A stretch of DNA of 64,000 bases. It comes from Rhyzopertha dominica. Lineage: Eukaryota > Arthropoda > Insecta > Coleoptera > Bostrichidae. The translations under genes were made by a program, and so were the position numbers. The stretch's first letter is position 1. Each line of letters begins with the position of its first letter. Of the stretch, positions 58,711 through 64,000 are shown in pieces. The stretch is taken from positions 3,286,002 through 3,350,001 of the forward strand of contig QCXZ01000138.1 in the NCBI GenBank assembly GCA_025024175.1, given 5' to 3'. Under the pieces are notes generated by a model. That model saw only the letters and a list, made by a program, of their open reading frames with translations, ran no database searches and was not told where the DNA came from.

Positions 58711-58776
58711 GTCCTTATTTGGTTTCATCGAGTGGGAATGCCGCTCTGATCCCACCCGATGAGTTTAAGCAAGGAC
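58711..58776. repeat. Inverted repeat, 27-base arms
   Basis: Arms 58711-58737 (GTCCTTATTTGG...GAGTGGGA) and 58750-58776 (TCCCACCCGATGAG...AAGGAC) pair with a few mismatches around a 12-base loop. Could be a hairpin or the core of a fold-back element. Confidence 0.7.
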
Positions 58777-59370
58777 AAAACCAGAATCGCAGGATACTAA
58801 TGAATTGACCAGGTTAGGTTTTATTTAATTACAGTAATGTCCTCTTATAATAAACCTCAAAGGAGTGACCGAAAACAGTTTGCTGTAAGCTAAGCTCGCA
58901 ACAAACGACAAACGCTAATATCAGAAATATTTTTTAATTGATACCTCAATACATCTAAGAATTTAGAAAATCTTTTATTTTTTCATTCGTTCGCAAAAAT
59001 CTCCAAGGTCATCCAAGTGCGCAAAAAACGGCCTAATCGCGTCTAACATCGCTGGGGTAAAAAAAGATAAGTAACTAAATCTGCCTGAAAACACACTCGC
59101 GTAGGACTACCTGACGTTAAGGAGTATGCACCACTGTGCAGCATAGGGAAAACACTCTGCGTAAAGTAGTTCCAAACTGAAAGGAGTATTTCNCACGAAC
59201 TAAACGCTGGTGTAAGAAATGTACGACGCTATAGTAAATGCTCACCACTTTTCAAAGTAAAAGACAGACAGAGGTCTATCTAAAGTTGTAAAAGTAATCA
59301 AGCAGTGATGCACCACCGTTATGTTCGCAGTTTTCACATACAGGTATAATGCAAACAGTGTCATTTATAA
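58777..59370. other. Gene-free stretch
   Basis: No feature recognised. Confidence 0.3.
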
Positions 59371-60585
59371 CATGTTGTTTTCCGGTCTGGTTTCAAACAT
59401 TGCTTGTTTGGTGTTGATGTTTCAATACTCATGTCGGTGTCTTCCTCAGAAGTAGCTCTGAAACACTGAAGTGTCCTAGTCTGTTCTGATTTGCTGAAGC
59501 GTGAGCGTTGTTACCCATGACCGATTTCCAGATTCCAGGTAGTTCGATACCTCGGTCTGCGGATTCTTCTGTATTTCGATGGCTTCCTTGTACAATCTTG
59601 GCCAGAATCTAGCTTCCGTTGCCAGAATTTGATCCTCCTCAAATTTGATGATGTGGCCAGTCTCCATTCGGTGTTCTGCCATAGCCTACTGTCACATTGC
59701 CGGTCCTCGGTGTCCCTGATGATTTGATTCTCGTGCGTCTTCCGGTTTGGCCGATGTAAACTTTCCCATAGCTGCTATACACACTCTTGTAGCTCCTTAG
59801 GCGCCGAACGATATTTTGGAAAGGCATTAGCTATCTTTACCGGGGCACTGAAGACGGTCGTTACCTGACGTCTTCTCAGCATCCATTGACGTAGGGCAGG
59901 TATTCTGCAGCAATGTGTTCTTTTGGTTCCTTCCTCTGTGGTTGCATGTTGATAGCCTTCTAAATCCGTGCCTTCGGATACCCGTTCTGCTGTAGTGCTG
60001 TGCGTAATCTTCTAATTCCTCTTCTAGGTGGTCTGGTTCGCTGATTAGCTTCGCTCGTTGTATCAGCGTGTTGATGACTCTTGACTCATTGTTTGTGGGC
60101 GGGGTTATGATGTGAATCTGCATGCAGGTAGCTATCTGTGAGAGTTGTCTTCCTGTATACCCCATGTTTTAGCGTGTCGTCTTGTTCCTCATTACCATCA
60201 CATCCAGGAAGGGTTGGGCGCCATTGGTCCCATCTTTATCGTGAATTAAATGCCGCTGTGAATGCTGTTTAGATGGTCCAGAAACTCCTTTACGGTCTGT
60301 TCTCCATACGGCCAGACGATGAAAGTGTGGGTCCACGTATCTAAACCAACACTTAGGTTTAAGGCGTGCCGATGNCAATGTACCTANNTCGAAGGCATTC
60401 AAGTATTATAAATGTTGACTATCAACGGGGAAAGCGGTGACCACATACGAGCACCTTCTGTCTGCTCGTAGTATTCCTCCTGGAACTTGAAGAAAGTAGA
60501 TTTCAGGCAGATATTCGCAAGTTGGACTAGATCTTCATCCAGGTCTTCTTGTAGAGAAGGTATCGTCCCGTCCAACCTTCAAACA
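59371..60585 (-). pseudogene. Penelope-like element, longest copy (copy D): RT, linker, GIY-YIG and 3' end
   Basis: The minus strand from about 60580 reads LQEDLDEDLVQLANICLKST, FFKFQEEYYEQTEG and WSPLSPLIVNIY (family MGSPLSPVxANIY). Next is KPKCWFRYVDPHF, in which the second D of YVDD is replaced by P, then PFLDVMVMRNKT. The linker follows (ISEPDHLEEELED) and then the nuclease start GKVYIGQTGRR (about 59770). The conserved tail AEHRMETGHIIKFEE and KEAIEIQKNP completes it. The 3' terminus at 59371-59460 matches copies A and B. Frames shift repeatedly and the RT catalytic pair is broken, so it is inactive. Confidence 0.85.
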
Positions 60586-61169
60586 ACAAAAAACATACAT
60601 AGCGTACTGCTTGTCTTTGCGTGAAAAATATAGATATTAGTGAGTTTTAATAGTACGTGTGCAATTTTAGTTCCACCACTGTATTGCAGGCGTTTACGCG
60701 CACACATTATTTTGCACGCAGCTTCCTGTAAAGTACATTTTATGTAACTACACACATATTCGCAACTCTGGAGGAATCCCCTTGCTTGTTCGATAAAATT
60801 CAGTTTTAAGTTCGTTATAAGAAAAAACTTTTGCGGTGACACCAAAAATTTAAGGTACGTTTTATCCGAAAGATCTTTATAAACGGGTTCGTTATTTGCG
60901 CAAAACCGAACTCAGATTGGTTCGCTGTAAACGAAAGATCATAAAAGCGGGATCGCCATAAGCAGACATTACTTTATAAATAGAAAAATATTAGTTTAAT
61001 ACCAGTATACCTAGAATCATAAGTTATACGTCGGCATTCAAGCATTTCTTGTCGCACTTCATATTTTACTAATGAAAATACACATTAAAATGATATGTAT
61101 TATGCATTACCGTACTTCCTGCATACTCACAATCTGAAAATAACCGTTGAAAATTTGCACATTACCTTG
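60586..61169. other. Gene-free stretch with pogo-like repeated words
   Basis: The region 60860-60960 contains repeated TTCG.T.T..AC/GAAAGATC words (TCCGAAAGATC, GTAAACGAAAGATC, GGGTTCG, TGGTTCG). They recall the termini of pogo/Tigger elements, but no transposase and no clean inverted repeat was found. Confidence 0.3.
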
Positions 61170-61600
61170 ACATCGCGATTTCCCGCAGATATTCCGCCGC
61201 ATGGGTTTTCAAACCTCGTTTGAAACTATTGTGGGCTGGCATCGGGCGCCACCGCTCTGGCAGTTCCAACAAAAGCGGAACGCCAACCCTCTGGGCTTCT
61301 TTCAATTGTCTTCCACTTGGACTCCTTTTGTTTCATTTTGTCGAACGTAATCGCGCATGTTTTGCATACGGACGTGATTTATTTTTGGCCTTCTCTATAG
61401 TGCCGTGTTTTATACGCTGGCTTTTATCTTTATTCGAAATATTTTCGCCCGCGGCTTTTACCGCTTTATCGGGACACNTANCATTTATTTTTAGTTTAAT
61501 GTATGCGAATTTGGCCGCTCGCGTGGTCGAATGCGGTTGTTTTCTGGATTGAGGTGGGCGTGGCAGTTTTGAAGCTTCCGAATTCGCAGGTTTTGTCATC
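61170..61600. other. GC-richer non-coding island
   Basis: High-complexity block (GCATCGGGCGCCACCGC near 61240) with open frames on both strands (61220-61552 plus, 61333-61599 minus) but no recognisable domain. Two ambiguous bases near 61480. Candidate conserved non-coding DNA or unknown exon. Confidence 0.3.
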
Positions 61601-63689
61601 TTAACAGGATGAAGTCGACTTATTTAATTTCTGCCGCGATAGTTCTATATAGCATGGCTAATGTTATCAGCTCTAAATTATAAATATAATGAATTTTGAA
61701 GATTCCGTTTTTAGAATGTTTTGTAATTAAGTAGCTAATAAAGCCATAGATTTTAGAATAATGTATACATTCTCAGTGGTAATGCATACGTTCAACATCT
61801 CTGTGTTTTTCATTAGAAGTGAACCCTTTTGCTCTTTAAATATTGTATTAAAAAGTTGAAGGAGCCACGATTATAATAAATGATAATATGTATTTAACGG
61901 AAACAATAATGTGGATGCCTTAAATTTATAATCCCACTAATTCAAGTTATTTTAGGTGGATACAAATGCAGGTGTTTATTCTTCAGAGTGCTTTATTTTT
62001 GCCCAATTTTTTTCATTGTTTGTCTGGCTTGTGTGTTGATAGTTGCTCTGCGTATATTCAGCAAACTGTATCGTTGCTAGTTTTTTTTTTCAAATAATTC
62101 TGTTTTTGCAATATTAGGTGGCCGCTGAGACCTTAGGAACCCACTGAGTAGATTAATTTGTCAATACAACCGTCCAATGTTATACCCAAACATCAACTAT
62201 GATTCTGGTCCTTCGAATATTATTTTATATATATTTTGCTTTTCTTAATACCTTTTATTAACAATCAAATGAAATATTTAGATTTTGTGAGCTAATTTTG
62301 TGAAATGCACCCAGAAGAAGTACCTATTTAATCATCTGGCAAGCTTTTACGCTCTTTTTTTCTTCCATCTTTCAAAAAGTCGATTACTTCATTATGATGA
62401 CGTGCTATTTTTGTCATACTATTTTGCGGATTGGATATAAACCAGGAAGTATTAGCATTCATATGGAGCGTTTTATTTAAATGAAAGTAAGATATATCTA
62501 GCCTTGCAGAGCTTCACAGTTTCCAGAGTTTGCAACCTTTAGGGCATAAACGGATCTTGTCCTAAAATAAGTTATTTTTTAGAATGAGGAGTTTTTCTAT
62601 TACATTTTTGTTTAGATGAAAATCTAGGTGTTTTACATCTTGGCTTTGACGTATTTATTGGTTGTTTATTGTGACTGTGGAACATGTTGTTATAAGATTT
62701 GTTATCGTCTACTTTTATTCTCCACTACGAATAAGTCTACTAAGGATATCTGATATCTTCATCTTCTATCTAGAAAGAGGTTCAACATGTGACCGATAGA
62801 TGGCGGCAGCTTATAGGTGTATAACTTTTACATTGCGCCTTATGGGAAAATTGATTTAATAATTCTTTATTTTCTTTTAATTTAAAAGGATTCACATACT
62901 ATTATCTTATTAAAGATGTTGGAATGTTATATATATGGTTAAAAAGGAAGACATTACTTTCCATGAATAAGAATATAATTACTAGTTTTGTGTGTGATAT
63001 TTTCTTTTTTATCATCTTATTCACAGTGCAACACATTATAATGATCATCGTGATACGAAAACTGTATGGAATAGATTAGGTGCTTTTTAAAAAATGTATT
63101 TGCTTTAATAGTATACGTTTGAGTTTTAGTATTTACCTGTATGTGTCACCATTATTTTATTTAGGAATGCCCCTATCTTTCGCAAATGTTTATTATTTAA
63201 TCTTGTCTGCCGTCTTTCTGTTTTTATGTCCACCCTAAATGTGAGTTTAAAAACTAAATTATATGTTAAAGCCTGCCCACAATAATTCAGAAAAACGAAA
63301 AACTTATTTCTACAGCTAACCTACCGCCTATATTTTATACATTTAATCCAATTAAAATGATTTGGCACTAACTGAAGAGTCATGTAAGGAGGCAAAACAA
63401 TGCACACAAACTATCCAAGAAAAAGTTGCTAAAATCACAGCAAATTATGTGATAACAGAAGAAAATTTTTACAGAGAATGGACTAGTAGTGATTGTATTC
63501 ACAGAACATTTTTGGTCCCACAGTAACAAAGACATATTTTTAATCTAAGATTGTTTAAATGGAAATATGAAACTGATTAATTTTTTGAAGCTCTGCGAGG
63601 GTTGCTTCTAACTATATATACTACAAACTTAAATTTAAAACTATAGTTTTTTTAAATGCACCTTTTCATGTTTTTATGTTTTATCGCAT
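61601..63689. other. Gene-free AT-rich stretch
   Basis: No coding, RNA or repeat feature recognised. Confidence 0.3.
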
Positions 63690-64000
63690 AAGCAAACCTG
63701 AGGAAGCTTTCAATCATCTGCTTGTATTGGATCCTTGCGGTCTCCCAGGAAGCACTTGGGAGCGGCCCTGTAAAAAAAGTCCGCGTGCTACGCGCCCTTA
63801 TTCTCAGCTCCCTCGTCGCCATAATTCAGCAACTGTGTGTGGGCACTTGATACTGAAGTTACACCGCGAATTATACTTGGGCATAAGCTAAGGCGTTTAT
63901 ATATTGCAAAGCAATCTGTAGCCAGTTATAAATCAAGCCCTAGTCTGCACTAGACATCGGTTTTGGCCGGCGTTTCTAATGAGATTATTGCGGTGTGCTC
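63690..64000. other. GC-richer end of window
   Basis: Complex block containing a small hairpin (CTCCCAG...TTGGGAG, about 63744-63764). A plus-strand frame (63676-63891) is open but unassigned. It continues past the window edge. Confidence 0.3.

Noticed and set aside
60860..60960. pogo/Tigger terminal repeat
   Set aside because: Repeated GAAAGATC and GTTCG words are suggestive, but no complementary end and no transposase were found.

Overview
The window looks like gene-poor, AT-rich nuclear DNA from an insect. I find no exon of a host gene that I can defend. What I can recognise is almost all transposable-element relics, tRNA-like sequences, satellite-type repeats and fold-back sequences. Insect origin is inferred from the mix of families: jockey-type non-LTR reverse transcriptases with ATT tails, GIY-YIG Penelope-like elements, mariner/Tc1 and Tc3-like transposases, and a Crypton-like tyrosine recombinase. 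Two runs of exactly 100 N (46739-46838, 57310-57409) and scattered single n show a draft scaffold.

0-10 kb: an inverted Penelope-like insertion flanked by a 13-bp direct repeat (303-1593), a DDE transposase scrap (3325-3470), one copy of a 0.1-kb dispersed repeat (4103-4216), the only long intact ORF (a 630-codon reverse transcriptase, 5196-7088, with an (ATT)n tail), a 349-bp MITE with TA target duplications (7921-8269) and an antisense tyrosine-recombinase relic that appears to keep a 55-bp intron (8655-9330).

10-30 kb: a mariner relic (10830-11330), Tc3-like transposase relics (12160-12545, 21950-22290), a Tc1 fragment (24985-25145), reverse-transcriptase relics (14363-15105, 17625-18150, 27985-28800), the second MITE copy (17236-17593), a tRNA-Thr(AGT)-like sequence (26363-26435) and Penelope copy C (28832-29475).

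30-47 kb: the second copy of the dispersed repeat (34829-34936), a DDE_3 transposase relic beside an RT fragment (35370-36085), a second mariner relic (37990-38545), a block with five exact ATTTGCAT octamers (39207-39547), a tRNA-type SINE candidate (39930-40085), a 215-bp tandem array (40317-40910) and several kilobases of diverged long-period repeats (40960-43405).

47-64 kb: a tRNA 3' half plus a second tRNA-Thr(AGT)-like sequence sharing about 85 bp of upstream sequence with the first (48449-48676), several inverted repeats (50874-51021, 52670-52881, 58711-58776), a Penelope RT fragment (53745-54110), a Tc1 C-terminus (55095-55345), an RT fragment cut by an assembly gap (56765-57309) and Penelope copy D (59371-60585).

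Between these lie several islands of visibly higher C+G and sequence complexity (for example 10180-10720, 23700-24020, 29656-30420, 33421-33860, 36340-37260, 47046-47720, 51420-51960, 54560-55085, 61170-61600). They carry no recognisable protein. I infer that they may be conserved non-coding, possibly cis-regulatory, DNA in an intergenic desert or long intron; only cross-species alignment can test that. The genes here form no common pathway: each element is an independent, mostly dead insertion.
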